Below are positions 44,740-52,684 of a stretch of DNA of 64,000 nt, in pieces. The DNA is from Mycobacterium spongiae (GTDB taxonomy: Bacteria > Actinomycetota > Actinomycetes > Mycobacteriales > Mycobacteriaceae): the NCBI RefSeq assembly GCF_018278905.1, contig NZ_CP046600.1, forward strand, positions 1,798,001-1,862,000, in the 5' to 3' direction. The translations under genes and the position numbers were made by a program. Within the stretch, counting starts at the first letter, position 1. Every line of letters starts with the position of its first letter. The notes below the pieces were generated by a model. It saw only the letters and a program-made list of their open reading frames with translations. It had not been told where the DNA came from and searched no databases.

Positions 44740-45504
44740 CTACGTGCGCGCCAGCCGCTGACTCGTCACCGTCAGCTGGCGGTCCGTACTGGCCGCCAGC
44801 GAACGAACCTGTTCCGGCAGCAGCCGGCCGCACACCCGGCCCCAGTGCACCGCAACCTCGTCGCCGATGGCAACATCGGGTACCGCGCTGTACCCGTCGG
44901 CCCACACATCGAGTACTCGCGCCGTGGGTTCGGACAGCATCAGCGATCGACCATCCCAGACCAGCTTTCGACACGATACCTCTACGTCATCGCCGGCGCG
45001 GGAAATCACTGTCCCCCAGGTGATCCGGCAATTGTCCAGTACGTTGAGCGGATGCTCGTCGAGGTCGCTACGCCCACGGCGGAGGAAGCGCGTCCACGGA
45101 TAGACGCCGAACACGTGAAAGCAGTGATTGCCGGCCGCTTCACCTGCCAGGTCTGGCGTGAGATGCGACCAGTAGCGTCCCGCTTGCGGGCCAATGATGG
45201 CCAGTAGTTTGTCGAAGAACTCCTTGGGCTCGACGGCGGCCCCGGCGCCACCGCCCAGCCAGTACGATTCCACGAGCCGCACGTCCAGCGGGTCGGTGAT
45301 ACCAGTCAGCGCCGAGAGCACCCGCAAGTACGGCCATGCACCGCTAAACCGCGTCGCCGCGCGGCGTAGCTGTTCGCGCGACCCATCGCGCAAGGTGGCT
45401 CCCAATGGGGGACCGCAATAACCCAGCGCGTTCGGGGCATAGGCGTAGCGGGCGAACATCTCGGTGCCTGGCTCGGGGCCGCGGCAATCCGCGCTGGCCC
45501 TCAT
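44740..45504 (-). CDS. Hydrogenase-cluster protein of DUF6390 type
   Basis: 254 residues from the ATG at 45504, which overlaps the hypD stop as TAATG; the longer frame into hypD is rejected. The sequence has an early Ala-Pro-Asn-Ala-Leu-Gly-Tyr-Cys-Gly-Pro-Pro, a central helical part with Trp-Leu-Gly-Gly-Gly-Ala-Gly, His-Cys-Phe-His-Val-Phe-Gly-Val-Tyr-Pro-Trp, and a C-terminal beta region ending Val-Ala-Val-His-Trp-Gly-Arg-Val-Cys. The last part recalls a HypC-like barrel. I associate it with the DUF6390 family seen in actinobacterial hydrogenase clusters. Its activity is unknown; coupling to hypD suggests maturation. Confidence 0.7.
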   Translation of the reverse strand: MRASADCRGPEPGTEMFARYAYAPNALGYCGPPLGATLRDGSREQLRRAATRFSGAWPYLRVLSALTGITDPLDVRLVESYWLGGGAGAAVEPKEFFDKLLAIIGPQAGRYWSHLTPDLAGEAAGNHCFHVFGVYPWTRFLRRGRSDLDEHPLNVLDNCRITWGTVISRAGDDVEVSCRKLVWDGRSLMLSEPTARVLDVWADGYSAVPDVAIGDEVAVHWGRVCGRLLPEQVRSLAASTDRQLTVTSQRLART

Positions 45505-46658
45505 TATCCGCGTCCTGAGGACCCCACCAGCTTGGCGGCCTGGCGGTGCATGCGGCCGAAGTTGTAGTAGGCCGCACATGCTCCTTCGGGCGAGACCATG
45601 CACGTTCCGATCGGGGTCTCGGGTGTGCATGCGGTGCCGAAAACCTTGCATTCCCAGGGCTTGAGCACGCCCTTGAGCACCTCACCGCACTGGCACGCTT
45701 TCGGATCGGCTACCCGGACACCGGGCATCGCGAACCGCAGTTCGGCATCGAACTCGGCGAAGTCGTCATGCAGTCGCAGCGCGCTCTGCGAGATGAACCC
45801 CAGCCCACGCCACTCGAAGTGCGGGCGCAGCGTGAACACCTTGCCCATGAGCGCCAGGGCGGCTGGATTGCCGTTCTCGGGGACCACCCGCTTGTACTGG
45901 TTCTCCACCTCGCAGCGGCCCTCACGGAGCTGACGCAGCAGCATCGCCACCGATGCCAAGATGTCCAGTGGCTCGAATCCAGCCACCACCAATGGCTTTC
46001 GGTATACGTCGGGAACAAAGCGGTACGGCCGGTTGCCCACCACCGTCGACACGTGTCCCGGTCCGATGAAGCCCGACAGCCGCAGGTCGGGTGACTCCAG
46101 GATGGCCTTGATCGGCGGCACGATCGTGACGTGGTTGCAGAAGACGCTGAAATTGGTCAGGCCCAGATCGCGTGCCCGTACCAGTGTCACCGCGGTCGAG
46201 GGTGCGGTGGTTTCAAAACCGATGGCGAAGAACACCACCTGTTTGGCGGGGTTGTCGCTGTTGTCTTGGGCGATTTTCAGCGCGTCCAGCGGGGAGTAGA
46301 CGAAGCGCACGTCGGCGCCGCGAGCTTTGGCATCCAGCAGGCTACCGGCTGACCCGGGCACCCGCATCATGTCGCCGAAGCAGGTGAAGATCACGTCGGA
46401 TTGCCCGGCTAGCCACATCGCATCGTCAATGCGGCCCATGGGAATCACACAGACCGGACAGCCCGGGCCGTGGACCAACTCAACATTGTCGGGCAGCAGG
46501 TGTTCGATGCCGTGCCGGTAGATGGTATGGGTGTGCCCACCGCACACCTCCATGAACTTGAAGTGGTCGCTATCGCTGCCCGCCTGCGCCAGGTGGTCAA
46601 TGGCGCCAAGCAATGTGCGGGCCGCCGCCGGGTCGCGGAATTCGTCAACGAATTTCAT
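45504..46658 (-). CDS. hypD: Hydrogenase maturation protein HypD
   Basis: 384 residues. HypD is the [4Fe-4S] scaffold on which, with HypC, the Fe(CN)2CO group of the active site is assembled. Motifs include Cys-Gly-Gly-His-Thr-His near 38-43, Gly-Pro-Gly-Cys-Pro-Val-Cys-Val near 65-72 and Gly-Pro-Gly-His-Val-Ser near 208-213. C-terminal cysteines lie in Cys-Gln-Cys-Gly-Glu-Val and Cys-Thr-Pro-Glu-Thr-Pro-Ile-Gly-Thr-Cys. The ATG at 46658 with GGAAGGA ahead is chosen over the open frame reaching 47090, which lies across hypC. Confidence 0.96.
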   Translation of the reverse strand: MKFVDEFRDPAAARTLLGAIDHLAQAGSDSDHFKFMEVCGGHTHTIYRHGIEHLLPDNVELVHGPGCPVCVIPMGRIDDAMWLAGQSDVIFTCFGDMMRVPGSAGSLLDAKARGADVRFVYSPLDALKIAQDNSDNPAKQVVFFAIGFETTAPSTAVTLVRARDLGLTNFSVFCNHVTIVPPIKAILESPDLRLSGFIGPGHVSTVVGNRPYRFVPDVYRKPLVVAGFEPLDILASVAMLLRQLREGRCEVENQYKRVVPENGNPAALALMGKVFTLRPHFEWRGLGFISQSALRLHDDFAEFDAELRFAMPGVRVADPKACQCGEVLKGVLKPWECKVFGTACTPETPIGTCMVSPEGACAAYYNFGRMHRQAAKLVGSSGRG

Positions 46659-46672
46659 GGTGGTCCTTCCCG

Positions 46673-46945
46673 CTAGACAATCGCCGACGAGTCGAAGGCT
46701 TCCATTTCGGTGGCGTAGGCGTCGCCGAGTTTCTGAATGGCGGCCAAGGTGAGCAACGCTTCCTTCTCGTCGATCTTGGCCATCGCGAAGCCGACGTGAA
46801 CCAGCACCCAATCGTCCGGTTCGGGCATGTCGTCCTCGAGCAGCCGCACGCTGATGGTGCGTTGGACACCGCTGACGTCGACCTTCGCCAAATAATCTGC
46901 CGGGTCGGTAATCTCGACGATCCGGCCCGGAATCCCCAGGCACAT
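46673..46945 (-). CDS. hypC: Hydrogenase assembly chaperone HypC (copy 1)
   Basis: 90 residues starting Met-Cys-Leu-Gly-Ile-Pro-Gly, the HypC signature whose Cys2 binds the Fe centre and HypD. An OB-like barrel (about 1-60) holds Trp-Val-Leu-Val-His-Val-Gly-Phe-Ala, followed by a C-terminal helix. A strong GGAGGTGA ribosome-binding site precedes it. It sits between hypE and hypD, so it is the likely partner of HypD. A second hypC lies upstream of hypF. Confidence 0.95.
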   Translation of the reverse strand: MCLGIPGRIVEITDPADYLAKVDVSGVQRTISVRLLEDDMPEPDDWVLVHVGFAMAKIDEKEALLTLAAIQKLGDAYATEMEAFDSSAIV

Positions 46946-46968
46946 GTCCGGTTGTCACCTCCTTTGTG

Positions 46969-48081
46969 TCAGCAGATTCGCGGCAGCGGGTCGCCGACGA
47001 GCATGTCGACGATCCGGGTGCCACCGAATCCGGTACGCAGCACGACGGTGTCGGCGGGCTCGGGGAAAATCTCCCCGATGTGGGCCGCATCGGCGCCCAA
47101 CGGATGCGACCGCATCGCTGTCAGCCCAGCATCGGCCTCTTCCGGTGCGACGACGGCGACGAACTTGCCCTCGTTGGCGACGTAGAGGGGATCGATCCCG
47201 AGTAGCTCGCACGCGCCGTTGACCATGGGGCGCACCGGGAGCCGTTCTTCCTCGAGGACGACTCCGCAACCGCAGGCCTGGGCAAGTTCGTTGCACACGG
47301 TGCCCACCCCGCCCCGGGTCGCGTCGCGCAACCACCGGGTCGACGGCGCGGCCGCCAGCAACAGCTCCACGAGCGGGCTGACCGACGCGGTGTCGGAATG
47401 GATGTCGGCTTCGATGGCCAGGTCGCCTCGGGCGAGCATGACAGCCATACCGTGGTCGCCCATCGATCCGGACAACAGCACCTTGTCGCCGGCGCGTACC
47501 GACTCAGCCGATATCCGGCGCCCTGCAGCAATGACGCCGGCCCCGGTGGTAGTGATGAACAGTCCATCCGCCGCACCCTTGGGCACCACCTTGGTGTCAC
47601 CGGTGACGATCTGCACATCGGCTTTGGTAGCGGCGGCCGCCATGTCGGCAACGATGTCCTTCAGCTCGCCGATCCGAAAGCCCTCTTCGATGACGAACGC
47701 CGCCGAGACCCAAGACGGCACCGCTCCGGTCATCGCGACGTCGTTACAGGTCCCGTTCAGAGCCAACTCGCCGATGGAGCCGCCCGGAAAACGTCTGGGC
47801 TGTACCACAAATGAATCGGTGGACACCGCGATCCGCTCACCGCCTGGCAAGGAAAGAACCGCGCCGTCGCCGAGCGACTCCAGCGACGGGTTGCGAAATG
47901 CCTCCAGGAACACCGCGTCGACGAGGGCTGCCGAGGCTTTCCCGCCCGCCCCGTGCGCCAGGGTGATGTGGTCATCGAGCAGCCTGGGACGGCGTTTGCG
48001 GAACGACTCGATTCGCTCGATCACCTCGGCCTCGGCGAACCGCGGTCCCGACGAGAGGTATTCGCCTGCCGACTTGCTCAT
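46969..48081 (-). CDS. hypE: Hydrogenase maturation protein HypE
   Basis: 370 residues of the PurM/AIR-synthase fold. HypE dehydrates the thiocarboxamide delivered by HypF to thiocyanate at its C-terminal Cys, and donates cyanide to the active-site iron. The N-terminal Thr-Leu-Ala-His-Gly-Ala-Gly-Gly-Lys and the C-terminal Pro-Arg-Ile-Cys with the terminal Cys are both present. Its start overlaps the SIS gene stop (ATGA). Confidence 0.96.
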   Translation of the reverse strand: MSKSAGEYLSSGPRFAEAEVIERIESFRKRRPRLLDDHITLAHGAGGKASAALVDAVFLEAFRNPSLESLGDGAVLSLPGGERIAVSTDSFVVQPRRFPGGSIGELALNGTCNDVAMTGAVPSWVSAAFVIEEGFRIGELKDIVADMAAAATKADVQIVTGDTKVVPKGAADGLFITTTGAGVIAAGRRISAESVRAGDKVLLSGSMGDHGMAVMLARGDLAIEADIHSDTASVSPLVELLLAAAPSTRWLRDATRGGVGTVCNELAQACGCGVVLEEERLPVRPMVNGACELLGIDPLYVANEGKFVAVVAPEEADAGLTAMRSHPLGADAAHIGEIFPEPADTVVLRTGFGGTRIVDMLVGDPLPRIC

Positions 48082-48746
48082 GCGACCCCCAGATCGTGGT
48101 CTCCGGATTTCTTATGTACCGCCAACCAGAGCTGATAGCCCAGCAGTGCTTGCGCTTCCTGAATCCGGTGCACGCTTTGGGAGCGAACGATGAAGCAGGC
48201 GTCCACAGTCGGATTGTCCGCGAGCGCACCGCCGTCATATCCGGCGAAACCAATGGTATAAAGACCCCGCTGACGTGCCTCGGTCAACGCGGCGAGCAGG
48301 TTGGGTGAGTTGCCGCTCGTCGACATGGCGATCGCAATGTCGCCGGCCTGCGCGCGGGCGATGAGCTGGCGCGCGAACACCAGCTCGAACCCGACATCGT
48401 TGCCCAGCGCGGTAAGAATCGCCTGGTCGGCGGTCAACGACCACGCGGGGAAAGGCTTGCCGATCGGCGGCCGGGCGAACAGTCGCGCCAACGTCGTGGA
48501 GTCGGTGCAGCTGCCGCCGTTTCCGAAGGTGAACATCCGTCCGCCTGCGGCGAAGCGACGGGCCATCTCGCTGGCCGCCGCATCCAGCAGCCCGGCGTTG
48601 GCTTCCAGCGTGCAGCGCCGCAGCGCCAGGCTCTCCGCCGCCTTTTCCTGCGCCGATGCGGCCAGGTCGGCCAGCAGGGATTCGGGGTTGTCTTCGTGCC
48701 CGTCGATGAACGGGTACAGGAAGTCGGTGGGCTCGTGCTGGCTCAT
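48078..48746 (-). CDS. SIS-domain (phosphoheptose-isomerase-like) protein in hydrogenase operon
   Basis: 222 residues with the GmhA-like SIS fold: phosphosugar loops Phe-Gly-Asn-Gly-Gly-Ser-Cys-Thr-Asp-Ser (about 73-82) and Met-Ser-Thr-Ser-Gly-Asn-Ser-Pro-Asn (about 141-149). Both loops are intact, so a sugar-phosphate ligand is likely. Why it is translated between a HypC fusion and hypE is not known. The 4-bp overlaps on both sides argue for a role in hydrogenase biogenesis or its control rather than in lipopolysaccharide-type heptose synthesis. Confidence 0.85.
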   Translation of the reverse strand: MSQHEPTDFLYPFIDGHEDNPESLLADLAASAQEKAAESLALRRCTLEANAGLLDAAASEMARRFAAGGRMFTFGNGGSCTDSTTLARLFARPPIGKPFPAWSLTADQAILTALGNDVGFELVFARQLIARAQAGDIAIAMSTSGNSPNLLAALTEARQRGLYTIGFAGYDGGALADNPTVDACFIVRSQSVHRIQEAQALLGYQLWLAVHKKSGDHDLGVA

Positions 48747-49477
48747 GAGGCGTCCTCCGCGCCCAGGCGGCAGATCGCCGTTCCCGCGTGCACCAGCACC
48801 AACTCGCCGGATGCGACCGGGTCCACCAGCGTCGTCGCCACATCCTCGATACCGCGGGCGGTGCGCACTGCGGCCAGCCCGTCGACCGAAGCGGTGACGA
48901 CTTCACCCAGGCGACCTTCGTCACTACAGGTCACGCAGGTGTCGTCGCTGGACTCGGGCTTGAGCAACCCGGGGTGCTCGAAACACACGTGGGTCAGTTC
49001 CCATAACAGGTGGTAGAACAGCACGAAACCACCCGTTGCGGGCGCCCGTGGATCCGGGTCGTCGAGCCACAACACGTGGTCGGCCAGACCGGCTTGCGGC
49101 CGCTGGCCACTGCCGATCCAGATCGTGGTGGCGCCCCAGGCTGGACTTCGGCGCAGCACCGACCGTACGTCGGGCTGGTCCGCATCGGCGACCGCGACAA
49201 CGATGTCTCCCGGCCGCACGGACACCCGTACCAGATCCACCAGGTCGGGTCCGGTCAGCGCCACGGCGGGCAATGCGCGCTTGCCCACGATTACCGGATG
49301 CACAAACTCGACGGCAATGTGCAGGGCATGTGGTTCCCAGCTGGGCGCAATGGACCACATGGTGGCGCCCGCGGCGAATCGTTTGGCCAGCGTCAACGCC
49401 GTTGAAGCCAGGTCAGCGGCCAGCGCGGGGGCCAGCTCGGCGCCGAGCCCGCAGTCGATCGCGGTGGTCGTCGTCAC
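48743..49477 (-). CDS. Degenerate SIS domain fused to a HypC/HupF-type domain
   Basis: 244 residues. Residues 1-165 resemble a SIS alpha/beta fold but lack the Gly-Asn-Gly-Gly-Ser and Thr-Ser-Gly-Asn loops of the neighbour. Residues 181-244 form a HypC-like barrel: Cys-Val-Thr-Cys-Ser-Asp-Glu-Gly, then Val-Leu-Val-His-Ala-Gly-Thr-Ala-Ile. In a normal HypC the reactive Cys follows the initiator Met; here the equivalent Cys (181 or 184) is internal. The gene joins hypF and the SIS gene through ATGA overlaps. Possibly an adapter that pairs with the intact SIS protein. Confidence 0.78.
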   Translation of the reverse strand: MTTTTAIDCGLGAELAPALAADLASTALTLAKRFAAGATMWSIAPSWEPHALHIAVEFVHPVIVGKRALPAVALTGPDLVDLVRVSVRPGDIVVAVADADQPDVRSVLRRSPAWGATTIWIGSGQRPQAGLADHVLWLDDPDPRAPATGGFVLFYHLLWELTHVCFEHPGLLKPESSDDTCVTCSDEGRLGEVVTASVDGLAAVRTARGIEDVATTLVDPVASGELVLVHAGTAICRLGAEDAS

Positions 49478-51873
49478 CTGTCAGCCTCCTCGCGCGCGGT
49501 CAGCACGGAGATCGCGGCCTGACCGAGTGCCAGTCCACCGTCGTTGGGTGGCACCGTTTGGTGCGTCAGAACCTCAAATCCGGCTCCTTGCAACAGGTTA
49601 CAACACGCGCCGAGTAGCAGCACATTCTGGAAGACGCCGCCGGTGAGGCCCACTAGCCGTACCGGGCCGGCCACCTGACCGACAACCTCGGCAACGGCGA
49701 CCGCGACCGCCTCGTGGAACCCGGCGGCCAGCATCGCCGGTGGGGTGCCCGCGCGCAGGGCGGAGACGATCCTTCGCAGCATTGCGGCCGGATCGATCAC
49801 CCCGTCGGTGCCCACCGTGAGGGCCAGCGGCATGGTGCGCGGAGCCGACTCGGCCAGCGCCTCGAGTTCGACAGCGGCTTGTCCCTCGTAGTCGATCCGG
49901 TGCCGCACCCCCAACAGCGAGGCGACCGCGTCGAACAACCGCCCCATGCTGGAACACGGAACGCATCCCGCACCGCTCTGCAATTGGCTCCGAATGAGCC
50001 GAAGCTCGGCCGGTGTGGCCGCTGCGACCGGCGCCAGGTCCGCGGCCCAGTCGACACCGGCCGTCCACAGCTGAGACAGCGCCATTCGCCACGGATTGCG
50101 CACCGCGGTGTCACCTCCGGGCAGCGGCACCGGCAACAGGTGGCCAACCCGCGTGAAACGCTGGCTGGCGCGTCCGAGCGCGAGAATTTCACCGCCCCAG
50201 ATCGTCTGGTCGCACCCATAGCCGGTGCCGTCGAAAGCGACACCGACGATGGGTTCACCGATACGCCCGTGCTCGGCCAACAGCGACACCACGTGCGCGT
50301 GGTGGTGTTGAACCAGATCCAGCGGCCGCTCGTCGACGTGGCGCTCCGCCCAGTTGCGCGTGTGATAGGCGGGATGCAGATCGGCGGCCAACCGCGAAGG
50401 CTTGGTGCGTAACTCACTCAACTGGTCGACGGCGCGTTCGAATGCGCTCAGCGTCTCCCAGGTTGCCATGTCGCCGATGTGTCCGGACAGATAGGCACGC
50501 GAACCGTCGGTGAGGCAGAAGGTGTTCTTCAGTTCGCCGCCCACGGCCAGCACGGCCGCAGCGGCGGACCCCTCAAGGTGCAGGTCCACCGGCAGGGGAG
50601 CGTACCCGCGGGAACGGCGGATCGGCAGCTCGTGGGCGCCGTGGTCGGGTGTGAGGACGCGCACTACTGAGTCGTCGCACGGCACGTGAATGCGGCGGTC
50701 GTGGTCGAGGACGGCGTCACAGAGCTCCGGGAGTCGTTGGGCGGCGTCTTCTTCGGTGAAGCAGATGGGTTCGTCGGAACGGTTTGCACTGGTCATTACC
50801 AACGCATCGGGGACTGGGGTGGGCGCGCCGGGTGGCTGGGTGAGCAGCAGGTAGTGGAGGGGAGAGTAGGGCAGCATGAGCCCGAGCAGGGGGCTGCCGG
50901 GCGCCACGGCGGTGGCGACGGGCGCGGCGGTGTTGCCCGGCCGCCGTCGCAACAACACGATGGGCCGGGCCGGACTCGACAGCACCGCAGCCTCGGCGTC
51001 GTTGATATAGGCGTAGCGGCGAGCGGTGTCGATGTCACGGACCATCATGGCGAACGGCTTGGCGCCCCGCGCTTTTCGTACTCGCAGCGCGGACACCGCC
51101 GCATCGTCGTCGACGCGGCAGGCCAGGTGGTAGCCGCCGATTCCTTTGACGGCGACCACTTTCCCGGCGGCGAGCGTTCGTTGGGTGGCTGCCACAGCGG
51201 CATCGGGTCCGTCAACCCGCCCGGTGTGACCCCGATACCACAGTGACGGACCGCAGTTCGGGCAAGCGATCGGCTGCGCATGGAACCGGCGATTTGCCGG
51301 GTCGTGGTACTCCGCGGCGCACTGCGCGCACATGTCGAATGCCGACATTGTGGTGCCCGGACGGTCATAAGGCAATGATTCGATAATGGTGTACCGCGGG
51401 CCGCAATTGGTGCAGGTCACGAACGGGTGCCGGTAACGCCGGTCGTTCGGGTCGAACAGCTCTGCGACGCAGTCGTCGCATACCGCCACGTCGGGCGGAA
51501 TCGGTGTCGCCGCACCGCTGACCCGTTGACTCGAGACGATCCGGAACGCGGCAGCGCACGCGGGTTGGGTTGGGATCTCGGCAACCGAGATGGCGTTGAT
51601 CCGGGCCAGTGGCGGGGCCTGCGCCCGCAGGCGCCGGCCGAACTCTGCCACCCGGGTCGGGGCGCCTTGCACCTCGAGGAAGACGGCGCCGGAATCGTTT
51701 CCGACGAACCCTGCCAGGCCCAGCTGACAGGCGATCCGGTGCACAAACGGGCGGAACCCGACACCCTGGACAACACCGGTCACGACGTAGCGCCGCCGGA
51801 CATCGTCCGTCCCCGGAATCGAGGGGAGTGCCAGCGAGCTCGATAGGGATTGGCTGGTCATCTCAACGGCCAT
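49474..51873 (-). CDS. hypF: Carbamoyltransferase HypF
   Basis: 799 residues. HypF makes carbamoyl-AMP from carbamoyl phosphate and passes the group to the HypE Cys. It has an acylphosphatase domain (Gly-Val-Val-Gln-Gly-Val-Gly-Phe-Arg-Pro-Phe, about 32-42), two zinc-finger repeats (Cys-Asp-Asp-Cys with Cys-Thr-Asn-Cys; Cys-Ala-Gln-Cys with Cys-Pro-Asn-Cys, about 130-210), a YrdC-like domain (about 225-420) and a Kae1-like carbamoyltransferase domain with His-His-His-Ala-His-Val (about 535). Starts at 51873 (overlapping hypC by 11 bp) or 51861 are both possible. Confidence 0.95.
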   Translation of the reverse strand: MAVEMTSQSLSSSLALPSIPGTDDVRRRYVVTGVVQGVGFRPFVHRIACQLGLAGFVGNDSGAVFLEVQGAPTRVAEFGRRLRAQAPPLARINAISVAEIPTQPACAAAFRIVSSQRVSGAATPIPPDVAVCDDCVAELFDPNDRRYRHPFVTCTNCGPRYTIIESLPYDRPGTTMSAFDMCAQCAAEYHDPANRRFHAQPIACPNCGPSLWYRGHTGRVDGPDAAVAATQRTLAAGKVVAVKGIGGYHLACRVDDDAAVSALRVRKARGAKPFAMMVRDIDTARRYAYINDAEAAVLSSPARPIVLLRRRPGNTAAPVATAVAPGSPLLGLMLPYSPLHYLLLTQPPGAPTPVPDALVMTSANRSDEPICFTEEDAAQRLPELCDAVLDHDRRIHVPCDDSVVRVLTPDHGAHELPIRRSRGYAPLPVDLHLEGSAAAAVLAVGGELKNTFCLTDGSRAYLSGHIGDMATWETLSAFERAVDQLSELRTKPSRLAADLHPAYHTRNWAERHVDERPLDLVQHHHAHVVSLLAEHGRIGEPIVGVAFDGTGYGCDQTIWGGEILALGRASQRFTRVGHLLPVPLPGGDTAVRNPWRMALSQLWTAGVDWAADLAPVAAATPAELRLIRSQLQSGAGCVPCSSMGRLFDAVASLLGVRHRIDYEGQAAVELEALAESAPRTMPLALTVGTDGVIDPAAMLRRIVSALRAGTPPAMLAAGFHEAVAVAVAEVVGQVAGPVRLVGLTGGVFQNVLLLGACCNLLQGAGFEVLTHQTVPPNDGGLALGQAAISVLTAREEADR

Positions 51874-52126
51874 CCGGGTTGAGCGCCGGATCGCCGCCGC
51901 GGCCCATCAGTTCCAGACCGGCCAGTGCCTGTTCGGCTCCGGCCCGGTCGGTCTTCTCGACAACGAAACCCATGTGGATGATCACCCAATCGCCGGGTGC
52001 GAAAGTTTCTTCCGGCAGCATGCCGACGTTGACCTTGCGCTGCTCGCCGGCGACATCGACCAGGGCGAGCTGGCCTTGGTAGCCGTCCAGCATCGTGATC
52101 ACTTGTCCCGGAATACCCAGACACAT
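51863..52126 (-). CDS. hypC: Hydrogenase assembly chaperone HypC (copy 2)
   Basis: 87 residues with Met-Cys-Leu-Gly-Ile-Pro-Gly at the start, Trp-Val-Ile-Ile-His-Met-Gly-Phe-Val, and a helical tail. It differs clearly from the copy at 46673 in the middle and tail, so it is not a recent duplicate. It lies 3 bp after the protease gene and overlaps hypF. Its pairing with the protease suggests that it may be the large-subunit-specific chaperone (HybG/HupF-like role), with the other copy serving HypD. Confidence 0.93.
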   Translation of the reverse strand: MCLGIPGQVITMLDGYQGQLALVDVAGEQRKVNVGMLPEETFAPGDWVIIHMGFVVEKTDRAGAEQALAGLELMGRGGDPALNPDGR

Positions 52127-52129
52127 GGT

Positions 52130-52639
52130 TCAGCGCCTTCGCGGTGTCGCCTCGGAAGCGGCGGGCGGCCTCTCGGCAAGCAATGCTGCCAGAATCTCCT
52201 CGACCGCTCGCACCGCCCGGGGGACGGCGTGGGCGACGGGTGCGGACAGGCCGATTCCTTCCTCGACGGATCCCACTTCGCAGCCGACGACAACGGTGAA
52301 GGGCGGCGTGGCGCCCAGTGCCCGTAGGCTGGCGAATACCGCCGCGGGATCCATATTGTGACCATCGAGTCCAGTCGCTTCGCAATCCGATTCCTGATCG
52401 TGTTGGAAAACGTGCAGGGTGCCTGGGTTGCCCCGGCTAGGTATCGCATCGACGAGCACTAGCGTGTCCCACTCCTCAAGCAGATCGTAGGCCAGATGCA
52501 TTCCCCGGATGCCATAGTCGGTGACGCGCACCTGAGCATCGTTTTGGCCGATTTCGGCCTGTCGAACCACCTCGGAGCCGAAACCATCGTCTCCCAGGAA
52601 GATGTTGCCGATTCCGGCCACCAGGATGCGTGCTGCCAT
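52130..52639 (-). CDS. Hydrogenase maturation endopeptidase (HycI/HyaD family)
   Basis: 169 residues. The nickel-dependent check-point protease removes the C-terminal peptide of the large subunit after Ni insertion. The family start Ile-Leu-Val-Ala-Gly-Ile-Gly-Asn-Ile-Phe-Leu-Gly-Asp-Asp-Gly-Phe-Gly holds the metal-binding acidic residue. Asp in Leu-Val-Asp-Ala (about 63) and a His in the Gly-His-Asn-Met region are the other expected ligands. Its translation start lies 18 bp downstream of a C16A10 tract, and no standard Shine-Dalgarno is seen, only GAAGAAGAAG. Confidence 0.92.
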   Translation of the reverse strand: MAARILVAGIGNIFLGDDGFGSEVVRQAEIGQNDAQVRVTDYGIRGMHLAYDLLEEWDTLVLVDAIPSRGNPGTLHVFQHDQESDCEATGLDGHNMDPAAVFASLRALGATPPFTVVVGCEVGSVEEGIGLSAPVAHAVPRAVRAVEEILAALLAERPPAASEATPRRR

Positions 52640-52657
52640 GGCTGTTGCTTCTTCTTC

Positions 52658-52683
52658 TTTTTTTTTTGGGGGGGGGGGGGGGG
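52658..52683. repeat. Mononucleotide double tract (10 T then 16 G on the plus strand)
   Basis: On the coding (minus) strand this reads C16 followed by A10, lying between the stop of the 39-residue peptide gene and the ATG of the maturation protease gene. It takes the place where leader spacing or a ribosome-binding site would be. It is the longest homopolymer pair I noticed in the window. It could be hypermutable, or a sequencing or assembly artefact. Confidence 0.85.
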
Positions 52684-52684
52684 A

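Noticed and set aside
46659..47090. Upstream in-frame extension of hypD
   Set aside because: It crosses hypC and part of hypE in another frame, adds Arg/Pro-rich sequence, and the ATG at 46658 has a good ribosome-binding site and the family N-terminus.
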